Shown here: positions 34,074 to 43,975 of the stretch, piece by piece | Layout of the letters: each line of letters starts with the position of its first letter | Numbering within the stretch: position 1 is the stretch's first letter | From: an uncultured Pelagibacteraceae bacterium | GTDB lineage: Bacteria; Pseudomonadota; Alphaproteobacteria; Pelagibacterales; Pelagibacteraceae | Length of the DNA: 44,336 bases | Assembly (NCBI GenBank): GCA_902622955.1 | Contig: CACNRP010000005.1 | Coordinates: 1 to 44,336 of the forward strand | Reading direction: 5' to 3' | Made by a program: the position numbers and the translations under genes | The notes under the pieces: model-generated | Told to the model about the DNA's origin: nothing | What the model saw: only the letters and a program-made list of their open reading frames with translations | Databases searched by the model: none

Positions 34074-34853
34074 ATGAAAAGTAATATAAAAATTAAAAAA
34101 ATAAATGACAAAATTTCATCAATTATTATTGATGAATCAAAAACTTATAACTCTTTATCATTTCAAAACCTTTCTGATTTATTAAAAGCATTTAAAAAAT
34201 TAGATGATGATTATAAAGTGAAAGTAATAATATTAGAGGGTGCTGGAAAAGGATTTAGTGCAGGACATAATTTAAAAGAAGTAAGAGGATTAAAAAAAAG
34301 AGAAAAATATTTGAAATTATTTAATCTTTGTTCAAAATTAATGCTTCAGATTGTTCAGGGTAAAAAGCCAGTAATAGCTAAAGTTCATGGTGCAGCATTT
34401 GCAGCTGGCTGTCAATTAGTTGCAAGTTGTGACTTAGCTTATAGTTCCAAGGATGCTTTGTTTGCTACCCCAGGAGTAAATATTGGGCTGTTCTGCAGCA
34501 CACCAATGGTTGCAGTAAGTAGAAAAATTAATCGAAAATCAATGATGGAAATGTTGCTTACAGGCGAACCTATAAAAGCAAATTTTGCAAAAGAATTAGG
34601 TTTAATAAACGACTACTATCCAAAAAAGAAATTAAATACAGAGGTTTTAAAAATTGCAAAAAAAATTGCCTCAAAATCAAATTTAACAATTAAAATTGGA
34701 AAACAAGCTTTTTATAAGCAATTAGAAATGCCCTTGAGACAAGCTTACGCTTATACAAGTAAAATGATGACAATCAATATGATGGCCATGGACGCGAGAG
34801 AAGGAATTTCGGCTTTTTTAGAAAAAAGAAATCCTAATTGGAAAAATAAATGA
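34074..34853 (+). CDS. Enoyl-CoA hydratase/isomerase family protein (ECHDC3-like)
   Basis: Crotonase-fold protein of 259 residues. The oxyanion-hole segments GKGFSAGHNL (59-68) and HGAAFAAGCQLVASCDL (105-121) are present. The two catalytic glutamates of enoyl-CoA hydratase are missing: Q114 and G134 occupy their places (GCQL; ATPGVNIGLFCSTP), as in the ECHDC3 group. It starts directly after the 2OG oxygenase stop and overlaps the next small gene by 4 nt. A CoA thioester ligand is likely, but hydratase chemistry is not expected. It should not be equated with DmdD of the DMSP pathway. Confidence 0.85.
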   Translation: MKSNIKIKKINDKISSIIIDESKTYNSLSFQNLSDLLKAFKKLDDDYKVKVIILEGAGKGFSAGHNLKEVRGLKKREKYLKLFNLCSKLMLQIVQGKKPVIAKVHGAAFAAGCQLVASCDLAYSSKDALFATPGVNIGLFCSTPMVAVSRKINRKSMMEMLLTGEPIKANFAKELGLINDYYPKKKLNTEVLKIAKKIASKSNLTIKIGKQAFYKQLEMPLRQAYAYTSKMMTINMMAMDAREGISAFLEKRNPNWKNK

Positions 34854-35038
34854 AAATTAAAAATATTTTAATACTAATATTTATTATTGTAGGACTTTAT
34901 ATTGTTTTAGATTTTAGAGATCATAATTCTCAAAGAGCTATAGATGCATGTGTTGCAGGAAGTCAGAAATTAGATAAACCAATGACAATTGAAGAAGCAA
35001 AAGAATTTTGTAGAAAAAAAATTTTAACAAAAAAATAA
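34850..35038 (+). CDS. Small membrane-anchored protein (62 residues)
   Basis: One N-terminal hydrophobic helix (NILILIFIIVGLYIVLDF, 4-21), then a short soluble domain with two cysteines (DACVAGSQKL and EFCRKK) that could pair in the periplasm. It overlaps the crotonase-fold stop by 4 nt (ATGA) and lies 10 nt before the CoA-binding gene. No function is recognised. Confidence 0.65.
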   Translation: MKIKNILILIFIIVGLYIVLDFRDHNSQRAIDACVAGSQKLDKPMTIEEAKEFCRKKILTKK

Positions 35039-35048
35039 ATAAAAGAGT

Positions 35049-35450
35049 ATGAGTGAAATTAAAAATATTCTCTTTAAATATAAATCTATTGCTATGGTTG
35101 GGGTTAGTAAGGATATTAACAAAACATCAACCATTGTAATGAATTATATGCAAGATTATGGTTTTAAGGTTTATCCAGTAAATCCATCAGCTGAAGGAGA
35201 AAGAATACTGGGTGAAGAAGTTTATGCTAAAATTACAGATATTAATAAAAATATAGATATAGTTGACGTATTTAGGCCATCTGAGGAGGTGTATGGCATT
35301 GCAGAGGATGCTGTTAAAATAGGCGCGAAGGTTTTGTGGCTTCAACTTGGTATACGTGACGAAAATGCAAAAAAATTAGTTGAAGAAAATAATATTGAAT
35401 ATATTGAAAACAAATGTACCAAAATAGAATATCAAAAATATTTTTTATAA
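35049..35450 (+). CDS. CoA-binding domain protein (YccU-like)
   Basis: A 133-residue protein with the Rossmann-like CoA-binding fold: SIAMVGVSKDINKTSTIVM (13-31), YPVNPSAEGERILGEEVY, and DIVDVFRPSEEV. Length and segments match the YccU/CoA_binding_2 family, which binds CoA but has no settled enzymatic role. Probably part of the same transcript as the crotonase-fold gene, where a CoA link would make sense. Confidence 0.87.
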   Translation: MSEIKNILFKYKSIAMVGVSKDINKTSTIVMNYMQDYGFKVYPVNPSAEGERILGEEVYAKITDINKNIDIVDVFRPSEEVYGIAEDAVKIGAKVLWLQLGIRDENAKKLVEENNIEYIENKCTKIEYQKYFL

Positions 35451-35483
35451 ATAGATCATATATTTCCTTTACTCAGTAACTTA

Positions 35484-37094
35484 ATGAATAATATTATTAA
35501 ATTTTTAGATAGTACTTTTTTAGATTTAGGTCGCCAGTTTAAATGGACCTATTTACCCCCTTTAATGGTTTATATGGCTGCTGGAATTTCAGGGTTAACT
35601 GGAATAGTCGGAACATTTTTTGTTAAGGATTATTTAAATTTATCAGCCGCTTTTCTGGCAGGATTGGGTTTTTGGGCAGGAATTCCTTGGGCGTTAAAAA
35701 TGCCATTAGGTCATTTAGTTGATCTTATTTGGGAAAGAAAAAATTATATGGTTTATTTTGGAGCATCATTAATAGCTTTAAGTTTATTAATTATGTATGG
35801 GCTCATTATTCATACTGTAGATATGGCTCAAATTTTTTCAGTGGAAACATGGTTTGTAATTAGTGTAATTTTGGCTCCTATTGGTTATGTAGTGCAAGAT
35901 GTTGTTGCAGATGCTATGACCGTAGAAGCAGTTCCTTTAATAGATGAGTCAGGAAACGATTATTCTAAAGATCAAATAAAAGTTATGCATACAACAATGC
36001 AAACGCTAGGGCGGTTCGCAATAATTGGGGGGACTGTTTTAGTTGCACTCCTGAATGTTGTTTTATTTAGAGATGTAGAAAGCTTAGATCAGGCTAATAA
36101 AATAAATTTATATGGTTCTATTTATATTTATGCTCTAGTTATTCCTTTAGTTTCAATATTAGGTGTAATTTTTGCTAATTATTTAAGAGGTAAAAAAATT
36201 CAAATTTTAAAATCCCAGGGTTTAGAATTTAAGGATGAAAGAGGAAACGAAAAAACAAAAGTAAACTGGTGGATCTTAGGTGGTAGTTTAATTTTCGTTA
36301 TTTTTACCTTAACTGTTGGTTCTTTTAATGTGCCTTTTGCTCAAGAAATAGTTTTTTTAGGTTCAGTTGTTATTATTTTATTTTTGATGTTTAAACTTAT
36401 AAAAGAGTTGCCTGAAGAATTAAGGTTAACAATTGTAGGTACAGCAGTAATTATTTTTGTATTTCGAGCAATGCCTGGTCCAGGACCAGGTCTTACTTGG
36501 TTTGAAATTGATGTGCTTGAATTTAATGAGCAGTTTTTTTCAATTTTGTCATTACTTGCATCAGTTTTAACATTAGCTGGAATTGTTCTGTTGAGACCCT
36601 TTATGGCCAATAATTCAATTGCAAAAATTATTGTTGTCTTAAGTATTGCAGGTGCAGTTTTGTTTTTACCAAGTGTTGGAATGTACTATGGTTTTCATAA
36701 CTGGACTTCATCTTTAACTGGAGGTGTAGTAGACGCAAAATTTATTGCTTTAATTAATACAGCATTAGAATCTCCGTTAGGACAAGTGTCTATGATACCT
36801 TTATTAGCTTGGATAGCAAAAAATGCTCCATCCCATTTGAAAGCAACTTTTTTTGCAGTTTTTGCTTCATTTACTAATCTTGCTTTATCTGCAAGTGCGT
36901 TGGGAACAAAATATCTTAATCAGATTTTTACTGTGACAAGAGAAGTTAAAGATAAAGTCTCTGGTGATATTCAAACTACAGCTGATTATTCTGAACTTGG
37001 TATTTTATTAATTGTTGTAACAATATTAACATTAGTTTTACCTATTATTTTTGTATTTATTATTAACAATAGTAAGTACAAAACTTCAGAATAG
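35484..37094 (+). CDS. MFS-type transporter, possibly folate/biopterin-transporter-like
   Basis: Polytopic membrane protein of 536 residues with about twelve or more hydrophobic helices. The N-terminal LPPLMVYMAAGISGLTGIVG, KMPLGHLVDLIWERKNYMVYFG (cytoplasmic loop 2 to 3) and IGYVVQDVVADAMTVEAVP are major-facilitator-like and recall the BT1 folate-biopterin branch. An acidic DVVADAM segment within a helix is notable. A folate carrier would suit a C1 operon, but the subfamily call is tentative. Gaps of 33 and 31 nt flank it. Confidence 0.65.
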   Translation: MNNIIKFLDSTFLDLGRQFKWTYLPPLMVYMAAGISGLTGIVGTFFVKDYLNLSAAFLAGLGFWAGIPWALKMPLGHLVDLIWERKNYMVYFGASLIALSLLIMYGLIIHTVDMAQIFSVETWFVISVILAPIGYVVQDVVADAMTVEAVPLIDESGNDYSKDQIKVMHTTMQTLGRFAIIGGTVLVALLNVVLFRDVESLDQANKINLYGSIYIYALVIPLVSILGVIFANYLRGKKIQILKSQGLEFKDERGNEKTKVNWWILGGSLIFVIFTLTVGSFNVPFAQEIVFLGSVVIILFLMFKLIKELPEELRLTIVGTAVIIFVFRAMPGPGPGLTWFEIDVLEFNEQFFSILSLLASVLTLAGIVLLRPFMANNSIAKIIVVLSIAGAVLFLPSVGMYYGFHNWTSSLTGGVVDAKFIALINTALESPLGQVSMIPLLAWIAKNAPSHLKATFFAVFASFTNLALSASALGTKYLNQIFTVTREVKDKVSGDIQTTADYSELGILLIVVTILTLVLPIIFVFIINNSKYKTSE

Positions 37095-37125
37095 TACCTA
37101 TATATATTCTATAACAAAATAATTT

Positions 37126-37695
37126 ATGAAAAAAATATTTATTGTTTATGGACATTATGACGAAAAATCATTTAATGCTGCAATTCGAGATACTTTTATT
37201 AAAAGTGTAGAGAAAAAAGGTCATTCAGTTGATTTAATTGATTTGTACAAAGAAAAATTTGATCCAGTATTTTCAGGAGGAAAGCCAGATGAAAAAGTTT
37301 TAAATCATAGAAAAAGAATAGATGACTCAGATGCAATAGTTATTATCGCACCAATTTGGAATTTCAGAATGCCAGCAATAGTTGAAGGCTGGATAGATAA
37401 AGTTTTAGCACCACCATGGGCATTTAAATTTAAAAAACTTTTTGGAAATTATGGCTATCCAATTGGTAACCTAAAAGGAAAAAAGGCAGTAGTATTTTGC
37501 ACTTATGGATCGCCTCAATTTGCAGTAAGAACCTTTTTCCTTAACATGCCAACAAAAAGATTAAGAAGAGGTGTTTTTAATATATGTGGCATTACGGATG
37601 TTGTTTATAGACGTTACTTTGCTGTACCGTTCGTTGAGGAAAAAAAAAGAAAAAAGTTTTTGAAAGATGTTGAAAATACTGCAAATAAAATTTAG
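37126..37695 (+). CDS. Flavodoxin-fold NAD(P)H oxidoreductase
   Basis: NQO/MdaB-type flavoprotein of 189 residues that reduces quinones or similar acceptors with NAD(P)H. The N-terminal IVYGHYDEKSFNAAIRD (5-21) forms the flavin phosphate loop, IIAPIWNFRMPAIVEGWIDKVLAPPWAF (about 74-101) the flavin ring site, and FCTYGSPQF the third loop. The 3' end overlaps the DUF4864 gene by 29 nt. Possible partner roles include reducing the Rieske oxygenase, but that family normally does not transfer electrons to ferredoxin domains. Confidence 0.82.
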   Translation: MKKIFIVYGHYDEKSFNAAIRDTFIKSVEKKGHSVDLIDLYKEKFDPVFSGGKPDEKVLNHRKRIDDSDAIVIIAPIWNFRMPAIVEGWIDKVLAPPWAFKFKKLFGNYGYPIGNLKGKKAVVFCTYGSPQFAVRTFFLNMPTKRLRRGVFNICGITDVVYRRYFAVPFVEEKKRKKFLKDVENTANKI

Positions 37696-38140
37696 TTTTA
37701 TAGTTATACTTTTAGTAACTGCCTCAATCGCGAAAGCAGACTTGTTAAAACCAAATAAAGATATTCTACCTTCAGAGGTTGTTAAAATTCAGCTTACAGG
37801 CTTACAAAATAATGACACATATTTTAAGGACGGAGGCATAGAGCAAACTTGGAATTTTGCCCATCCAAATAATAAGAGGATTACTGGACCTTTAGGTAAT
37901 TTTAAGAGAATGATTAAAAGCGACTCATATCAAATGATGATTAACCATCTAAGTCACACTATTACCGAAGTTGGAAGTAGTGACAAATGGGCTCAATTTG
38001 AGGTTATAATCCTAGACAAAAACAAAATTTACCACAAGTTCAATTGGCAGGTAGAAAAATATACTGTTGACGGAACTTTAAAGGACTGCTGGATGACAAC
38101 AATGGTCTCTAGCCCCATTCCATTAGGTAGTTCAATTTGA
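37667..38140 (+). CDS. DUF4864-like exported protein
   Basis: A 157-residue protein with a signal peptide (QIKFSFIVILLVTASIAKA, cleavage about residue 24). The mature part has SEVVKIQLTGLQNND near the start and GPLGNFKRMIKSDSYQMMINH, which resemble DUF4864. It starts within the preceding gene (29-nt overlap in another frame), with GAAAG 1 nt before the ATG as the possible ribosome binding site. Function unknown; the fold may be NTF2-like. Confidence 0.72.
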   Translation: MLKILQIKFSFIVILLVTASIAKADLLKPNKDILPSEVVKIQLTGLQNNDTYFKDGGIEQTWNFAHPNNKRITGPLGNFKRMIKSDSYQMMINHLSHTITEVGSSDKWAQFEVIILDKNKIYHKFNWQVEKYTVDGTLKDCWMTTMVSSPIPLGSSI

Positions 38141-38197
38141 TAGTCTATAGATACATTTTTGTTTCGTAAGTAATAAAAATTTAGTAGGAATTGCAGA

Positions 38198-40630
38198 ATG
38201 AAAACAAAAACTAAAGTTGTAGTAGTTGGAGGAGGAGTTGTAGGCGTAAGTGCACTTTATCATTTAGCTAAAAAAGGCTGGTCAGACGTTGTACTGATTG
38301 AAAGAAAAGAATTAACTTCAGGATCTACATGGCATGCAGCAGGTTTGTTACCCCTGTTTAATATGAGCTATTCAGTAGGTCAACTTCATAAATATGCTGT
38401 TGATCTTTATAAAAAATTAGAAGAAGAAACTGGAAAAAATGTTGGTTTTAGTGTTGTTTCAAATATTCGTTTAGCTAGCACAAAAGATAGGATGGATGAG
38501 TATCATCAATATGCAGGTGTTGCTCGTACTATTGGTGTTGATGTAAAGTTTTTAACCCCACAACAGGTTAAAGAAATCTGGCCTTTGTGCCATACAGAAG
38601 ATTTAGTTGGAGCAATCCAACACCCAGAGGATGGGTATATTCAGCCAGCAGACTTAACTCAAGCATTAGCTACTGGAGCTAGAAACAGAGGAGCTGAGAT
38701 TTATAGAAACACAACTGTTCTTTCAATGAGACAAACAAAAGAAGGATGGGTTGTTGAAACTGATAAAGGATCAATAGAATGTGAACATATTATTTCTTGT
38801 TCTGGAAATTTTGCAAGACAGACTGGTGAAATGGTGGGACTAGATATACCAGTAATACCAGTTGAACATCAATACATCGTTACAGAACCACATCCTGAAA
38901 TTCAAAAAAGAAAAAAAGAGGGCTTACCTGAAATGGGAGTTTTAAGAGATAGTGATAGTAGATGGTATATGAGAGAAGAGGCTGGTGGATTAATTTTAGG
39001 ACCGTATGAGGATGGTGCGCCAGCATGTTATGTTGAGGGACCTTCGAAAGATTCTGAATACGAATTATTTCAAGAAGATCTAGACAGATTGGCTCCACAT
39101 ATAGAAGGAGCAATCCATAGAGTTCCTGCTTTTGGAGAAGTTGGTGTAAAAAAAGTTTATAACGGAGCAATATGTTACACACCAGATGGAAATCCTATTG
39201 TTGGACCTGCATGGGGTTTAAAAAATTTTTGGATAAATGAAGGACATAGTTTTGGAATTACAGCTGCAGGAGGAGCGGGATGGCAATTAGCTGAGTGGAT
39301 TATTGATGGTGAACCAACAATTGATATGCTAGGTGTAGAACCAAGACGTTATGGGAATTATGCAACAAAATCATATTTAAAAGCAAAAAATGAAGAAGCT
39401 TATAGTCACGTTTTTATTGTTCATTATCCAGACGAGGAAAGACCTGCAGCTAGACCATTAAGGACAGCACCTTGTTATGAGCGAATGAAAAATTTAGGTG
39501 CAGTTTTTGGACAAAAATTTGGATGGGAAAGACCAAACTTTTTTGCAACAGATGGAATGGAGCAAAAAGATGATTGGTCATTTAGAAGATCAAAATGGTT
39601 TGATGCAATTAAAAAAGAATGTCAAAACGTTAAGGAAAATGTTGGTCTTCTAGATATGACAGCTTTTGCTAAATGTAGAATTAGAGGACCGAAAGCTGAG
39701 GAATTTCTTGACTATTTAGTCGCAAATAAACTTCCAAAAAAAATTGGACGAATAAATTTATGTCATGCATTAAATACAAAAGGTGGAGTTCATTCAGAAT
39801 TTACAATAATGAAAGAAGCGGAAAATAGTTACTATTTAGTTTCTGCTGGAGCAAATTTAAGATTAGATCATGATTGGATCCAAAAATGGATGCCTGATGA
39901 TGGGTCTGTTATTTTCGAAGATTTAACAAATAGTACTGGAGTTTTAGTTGTTGCAGGTCCTAAAGCAAGACAGTTAATGCAAAAAGTTTCTACAGATGAT
40001 TTTTCTAATGAGAATTTTAAGTGGCTTACTGCCAAAAATGTAAACGTAGGCTACGCTCCAGTAAACGCGATGAGAGTAAACTTTGTTGGTGAGCTTGGTT
40101 GGGAGTTGCATCATCCAATTGAATATCAAAATCACATATTCGATAAATTAATGGAGGCTGGTAAAGATTTAGGAATAAAACCTTTTGGAATAAGAGCTAT
40201 GAATAGTTTAAGGGTGGAAAAATCTTATAAATTAGTTGGTACAGAGCTATCAATTGAATATTCTCCATATGAGTCTGGTCTAGATAGATTTGTTCATCCA
40301 AATAAAGGTAACTTTATTGGATTAGAAGCTCTAAATAAATGGAGAGAAAAAGGATTTGATAATAAATTAGTAACACTGGAAGTTCATAATACCAAAGACG
40401 CTGATGTTTTAGGAAATAATCCAATTTTTAAAGATGGAAAAGTAGTTGGTAGAGCTACTGGTGGAGAATTTGGCTTTAGATTAGATAAATCAATAGCTTT
40501 AGCAATGGTTAAACCTGACTGTTCAAATGTGGGCGACAAATTACAAGTTGATATTTTAGGTGAAATGTATGACGCTACTGTCCTGGATGAAAGTCCGTAT
40601 GATTCAGAAAATAATTTATTGAGAGCTTAA
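38198..40630 (+). CDS. Dimethylglycine dehydrogenase-like FAD/THF oxidoreductase (810 residues)
   Basis: N-terminal DAO-type FAD domain (GGGVVG 11-16; STWHAAG with H46 at the covalent flavin histidine position) and C-terminal GcvT folate domain from about residue 420 ([28 protein letters not shown]). [15 protein letters not shown] sequence after the flavin histidine is close to animal DMGDH. It is followed by etfB with a 1-nt overlap, so it is clearly an ETF-linked dehydrogenase passing electrons to quinone while loading C1 units on THF. Dimethylglycine or sarcosine is the likely substrate; sarcosine already has SoxBDAG in this window. Separated from the upstream genes by 57 nt, the largest gap in this array. 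Confidence 0.88.
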   Translation: MKTKTKVVVVGGGVVGVSALYHLAKKGWSDVVLIERKELTSGSTWHAAGLLPLFNMSYSVGQLHKYAVDLYKKLEEETGKNVGFSVVSNIRLASTKDRMDEYHQYAGVARTIGVDVKFLTPQQVKEIWPLCHTEDLVGAIQHPEDGYIQPADLTQALATGARNRGAEIYRNTTVLSMRQTKEGWVVETDKGSIECEHIISCSGNFARQTGEMVGLDIPVIPVEHQYIVTEPHPEIQKRKKEGLPEMGVLRDSDSRWYMREEAGGLILGPYEDGAPACYVEGPSKDSEYELFQEDLDRLAPHIEGAIHRVPAFGEVGVKKVYNGAICYTPDGNPIVGPAWGLKNFWINEGHSFGITAAGGAGWQLAEWIIDGEPTIDMLGVEPRRYGNYATKSYLKAKNEEAYSHVFIVHYPDEERPAARPLRTAPCYERMKNLGAVFGQKFGWERPNFFATDGMEQKDDWSFRRSKWFDAIKKECQNVKENVGLLDMTAFAKCRIRGPKAEEFLDYLVANKLPKKIGRINLCHALNTKGGVHSEFTIMKEAENSYYLVSAGANLRLDHDWIQKWMPDDGSVIFEDLTNSTGVLVVAGPKARQLMQKVSTDDFSNENFKWLTAKNVNVGYAPVNAMRVNFVGELGWELHHPIEYQNHIFDKLMEAGKDLGIKPFGIRAMNSLRVEKSYKLVGTELSIEYSPYESGLDRFVHPNKGNFIGLEALNKWREKGFDNKLVTLEVHNTKDADVLGNNPIFKDGKVVGRATGGEFGFRLDKSIALAMVKPDCSNVGDKLQVDILGEMYDATVLDESPYDSENNLLRA

Positions 40631-41379
40631 TGAAAATTTTAGTAGCTGTAAAAAGAGTAATTGATTACAATGTTCAAATCAGAGTTAAAGAAGATAATTC
40701 TGGAATAGTGACAGACAATGTTAAAATGTCAACAAATCCACCAGACGATAATGCAATTGAAGAAGCTGTTAAAATCAAAGAGTCAGGAAAAGCGACAGAG
40801 GTAGTAGCTATAACTGTAGGAGAAGAGAAAGCTCAAGAGACAGTAAGAAAAGCATTAGCAGTTGGTGCAGACAGAGGAATTCATGTGAAAGCAGATAGTA
40901 TACTAGAACCATTAGCAGTCTCAAAAATTTTGCAAAAAATTGTAGAAAAAGAAAAACCTGATTTAGTTTTTATGGGCAAACAGGCTATTGATGATGATTG
41001 TAATCAGACAGGGCAAATGTTGAGCGCATTATTAAACTGGCCACAAGCAACTTTTGCATCTAAGATTGAGGTTAGAGATAACAAGTTAGAGGTAACTAGA
41101 GAAATTGATGAAGGACTTGAAACGATAGAAATAAATACACCTGCTATTGTAACCTGTGATTTAAGACTTAATGAACCAAGATATGCATCATTACCAAATA
41201 TAATGAAAGCAAAGAAAAAACCAATTGAGGAGTTGATGGCTTCTGATTTAGGAGTTGACATAACTCCAAGAATAGAACAAGTTAAAGTAGAAGAACCTCC
41301 AAAAAGAAAAGCAGGTATTAAAGTTGCTAGCGTAGCAGAATTAGTTCAAAAATTAAAAAACGAAGCAAAGGTCATATAA
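40630..41379 (+). CDS. etfB: Electron transfer flavoprotein subunit beta
   Basis: Beta (FixA-type) subunit of 249 residues. [19 protein letters not shown] at the N terminus and [21 protein letters not shown] (about 116-136, the AMP-binding/docking region) are characteristic. It overlaps the DMGDH-like gene and etfA by one base each (TAATG). It accepts electrons from flavin dehydrogenases such as the two DMGDH-like proteins. Confidence 0.96.
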   Translation: MKILVAVKRVIDYNVQIRVKEDNSGIVTDNVKMSTNPPDDNAIEEAVKIKESGKATEVVAITVGEEKAQETVRKALAVGADRGIHVKADSILEPLAVSKILQKIVEKEKPDLVFMGKQAIDDDCNQTGQMLSALLNWPQATFASKIEVRDNKLEVTREIDEGLETIEINTPAIVTCDLRLNEPRYASLPNIMKAKKKPIEELMASDLGVDITPRIEQVKVEEPPKRKAGIKVASVAELVQKLKNEAKVI

Positions 41380-42332
41380 TGGCAGTTTTACTTATAGCAG
41401 AACATAATAATAAAGAATTGAGATCTTTTACTTTAAATGCAGCTACAGCTGCATCTCAAATTGACCCAGAGGTCCATGCTATTCTAATTGGTCATAACAG
41501 TGCTGAAGCTGTAAAAAAATTATCTGAACTTCCACCAATCAAAAAAGTAATAAGTGTTGAAGCTCCATATTACGAAAATTATACAGCAGAAAATTTTGCT
41601 CCAGTAATAATCAAACTTGCAGAAAATTATTCTCACATTGTTTGTTCAGCTAATACATTTGGTAAGAATTTAATGCCAAGAATTGCAGCACATTTAGATA
41701 CATCTCAAGTAAGTGATATTATTAAAGTGTTATCCCCAGATACGTTTTTGAGACCTATTTATGCTGGAAATGCATTTGCAACTATAAAAAGTAACGATAC
41801 AAAAAAATGTGTAACAATAAGACCTACTTCTTTTGATCCGTGCGATAGCACTGGGGGTGCTGCGCCTGTAGAAAAAATAGAAAGTTGTGAAGAGTTTTCA
41901 AAGACTAAGTTTATAAAAAGAGAGGAAATAAAATCTGATAGGCCTGAACTTGGTACAGCTAGAATAGTTGTGTCAGGTGGAAGAGGAATGCAGAATGGAG
42001 ACAATTTTAAATTGATAACAGAAGTTGCTGATAAACTTGGTGCTGCTATAGGTGCATCTAGAGCAGCAGTAGATGCTGGTTATATTAGTAATGATCACCA
42101 GGTGGGTCAAACTGGAAAAGTTGTTGTTCCAGATCTTTATATAGCAATTGGAATTTCAGGTGCAATTCAGCATTTAGCTGGAATGAAAGAAAGTAAAGTT
42201 ATTGTTGCAATTAACAAGGACGGTGAAGCTCCAATTTTTAGTGTGGCAGATTACGGTCTTGAGGCTGATTTATTTGAGGCAATACCTCAGTTCATGGAAG
42301 AGTTGAACAAATTAAACACTATACAAAAATAA
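41379..42332 (+). CDS. etfA: Electron transfer flavoprotein subunit alpha
   Basis: Alpha (FixB-type) subunit of 317 residues holding FAD. The C-terminal FAD domain is clear: VVSGGRGMQNGDNF, GAAIGASRAAVDAGYI, HQVGQTGKVVVPDLYIAIGI and VIVAINKDGEAPIFSVADYG. Couples with EtfB and passes electrons to ETF-QO, encoded 23 nt downstream. Confidence 0.96.
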   Translation: MAVLLIAEHNNKELRSFTLNAATAASQIDPEVHAILIGHNSAEAVKKLSELPPIKKVISVEAPYYENYTAENFAPVIIKLAENYSHIVCSANTFGKNLMPRIAAHLDTSQVSDIIKVLSPDTFLRPIYAGNAFATIKSNDTKKCVTIRPTSFDPCDSTGGAAPVEKIESCEEFSKTKFIKREEIKSDRPELGTARIVVSGGRGMQNGDNFKLITEVADKLGAAIGASRAAVDAGYISNDHQVGQTGKVVVPDLYIAIGISGAIQHLAGMKESKVIVAINKDGEAPIFSVADYGLEADLFEAIPQFMEELNKLNTIQK

Positions 42333-42355
42333 TCCTTACAGTTAAAAACTAGGGT

Positions 42356-43975
42356 ATGTCTAGAGAATCCATGGAATATGATGTTGTAATTATTGGCGGT
42401 GGACCGTCTGGTTTATCTACAGCTATTAAATTAAAACAATTGGATCCAAATATAAATGTTTGTCTTTTAGAAAAGGCATCAGAAATTGGTGCTCATATTT
42501 TGAGTGGCAATGTTTTTGAAACTCGTGCATTAGATGAATTATTACCAAATTGGAAAGAATTAAATTCTCCAATAAAAACAAAAGTAAATAAAGAAAAATT
42601 TTTATTTTTGGGAAAAACAAAATCATTAAGTTGGCCGACATGGCTTTTGCCTAAGGTTCAACAAAATCATAAAAACTATATCATTAGTTTGGCAAATCTA
42701 TGTAGATGGTTAGCAGAGCAAGCCGAGGCTTTAGGTGTAGAAATATTTCCAGGTTTTCCCGCAAGTGAAATTTTATATAATGATGATGGATCTGTTAAAG
42801 GTGTAGCAACACAAGACATGGGAATTGATAAAGAAGGAAATAAAAAAGATAGTTTTGAACCTGGAATAGAACTTATAGGTAAAGTAACAGTCTTTGCAGA
42901 GGGATGCAGAGGTCATTTAGGAAAACAATTAATTGAAAAATTTGAATTAAGTAAAGATAAAGATCCACAACAATATGGAATTGGTTTTAAAGAAATTTGG
43001 GAAATTGAGGATAAAAATCATGAAGAAGGCCTAGTTATGCATACGGCTGGATGGCCACTAGATAATAATACATATGGCGGTAGTTTTATGTACCATGCTG
43101 AAAATAAACAAGTTTTTTTAGGCTATGTAATTGGTTTAGACTATAAAAACCCACACTTATCTCCTTATGATGAATTTCAAAGATTTAAAACACATCCAGC
43201 AATAAAAAAAGTTATAGAGGGCGGAAAAAGAATATCCTATGGTGCAAGAGCTTTAATTGAAGGTGGTTTTCAAAGTTTACCAAGAATGTTTATGCCTGGA
43301 GCTTTATTGGTTGGTTGTGATGCAGGAACTTTAAATATGCCAAAAATTAAAGGCTCTCACACTGCGATGAAAAGTGGAATGATTGCTGCTGAAACTATTT
43401 ATGAACATTTTAAAGAAAATAAAAACCTTTCTATTTATGAAGATAAATTTAAAAATAGCTGGTTATATAAAGAGCTTTATGAAGCTAGAAATGTAAAACC
43501 TAGTTTTAGTTGGGGGTTAATATTAGGAATAATTTTTACAGGAATTGATCAAATTTTATTTAGAGGCAAACTTCCTTTTACTCTAAAACATAAACATGCC
43601 GATCATGAAACATTAAAGCCAGCAAATCAAATGCCAAAAATAAATTATCCAAAATATGATAATATTATAACCTTTGATAAGACTAGCTCTGTATATTTAA
43701 CAGGAACCAATCATGCGGACAATCAACCAGTTCATTTAAAACTTAAAGATCCTAATTTACCAATTAATTATACCTTAGAAAAATTTGATGAACCTGCTCA
43801 AAGATATTGTCCTGCAGGTGTTTATGAGGTTCAAATTGAAGATAATGTAAATAAATTTGTAATTAATTCTCAAAATTGTATCCATTGTAAAACTTGTGAC
43901 ATTAAAGAACCTTCTCAAAATATAACTTGGGTGACACCAGAAGGTAGTGGTGGTCCAAGATATGGAAATATGTAA
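42356..43975 (+). CDS. Electron transfer flavoprotein-ubiquinone oxidoreductase
   Basis: Membrane-associated ETF:quinone oxidoreductase of 539 residues. It has an N-terminal FAD motif (VVIIGGGPSGLSTAIKL, 10-26) and a C-terminal [4Fe-4S] domain with C485 (YCPAGVYE), C508, C511 and C514 (CIHCKTC). It takes electrons from EtfAB to ubiquinone, so the methyl oxidation feeds respiration. Start at 42356 has AGGG close by; an in-frame ATG 15 nt later is an alternative. Its stop abuts the stop of the convergent DUF2237 gene. Confidence 0.95.
   Translation: MSRESMEYDVVIIGGGPSGLSTAIKLKQLDPNINVCLLEKASEIGAHILSGNVFETRALDELLPNWKELNSPIKTKVNKEKFLFLGKTKSLSWPTWLLPKVQQNHKNYIISLANLCRWLAEQAEALGVEIFPGFPASEILYNDDGSVKGVATQDMGIDKEGNKKDSFEPGIELIGKVTVFAEGCRGHLGKQLIEKFELSKDKDPQQYGIGFKEIWEIEDKNHEEGLVMHTAGWPLDNNTYGGSFMYHAENKQVFLGYVIGLDYKNPHLSPYDEFQRFKTHPAIKKVIEGGKRISYGARALIEGGFQSLPRMFMPGALLVGCDAGTLNMPKIKGSHTAMKSGMIAAETIYEHFKENKNLSIYEDKFKNSWLYKELYEARNVKPSFSWGLILGIIFTGIDQILFRGKLPFTLKHKHADHETLKPANQMPKINYPKYDNIITFDKTSSVYLTGTNHADNQPVHLKLKDPNLPINYTLEKFDEPAQRYCPAGVYEVQIEDNVNKFVINSQNCIHCKTCDIKEPSQNITWVTPEGSGGPRYGNM

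Noticed and set aside
34074..34853. DmdD (methylthioacryloyl-CoA hydratase)
   Set aside because: Both catalytic glutamates are missing and the closest resemblance is to ECHDC3-type proteins.
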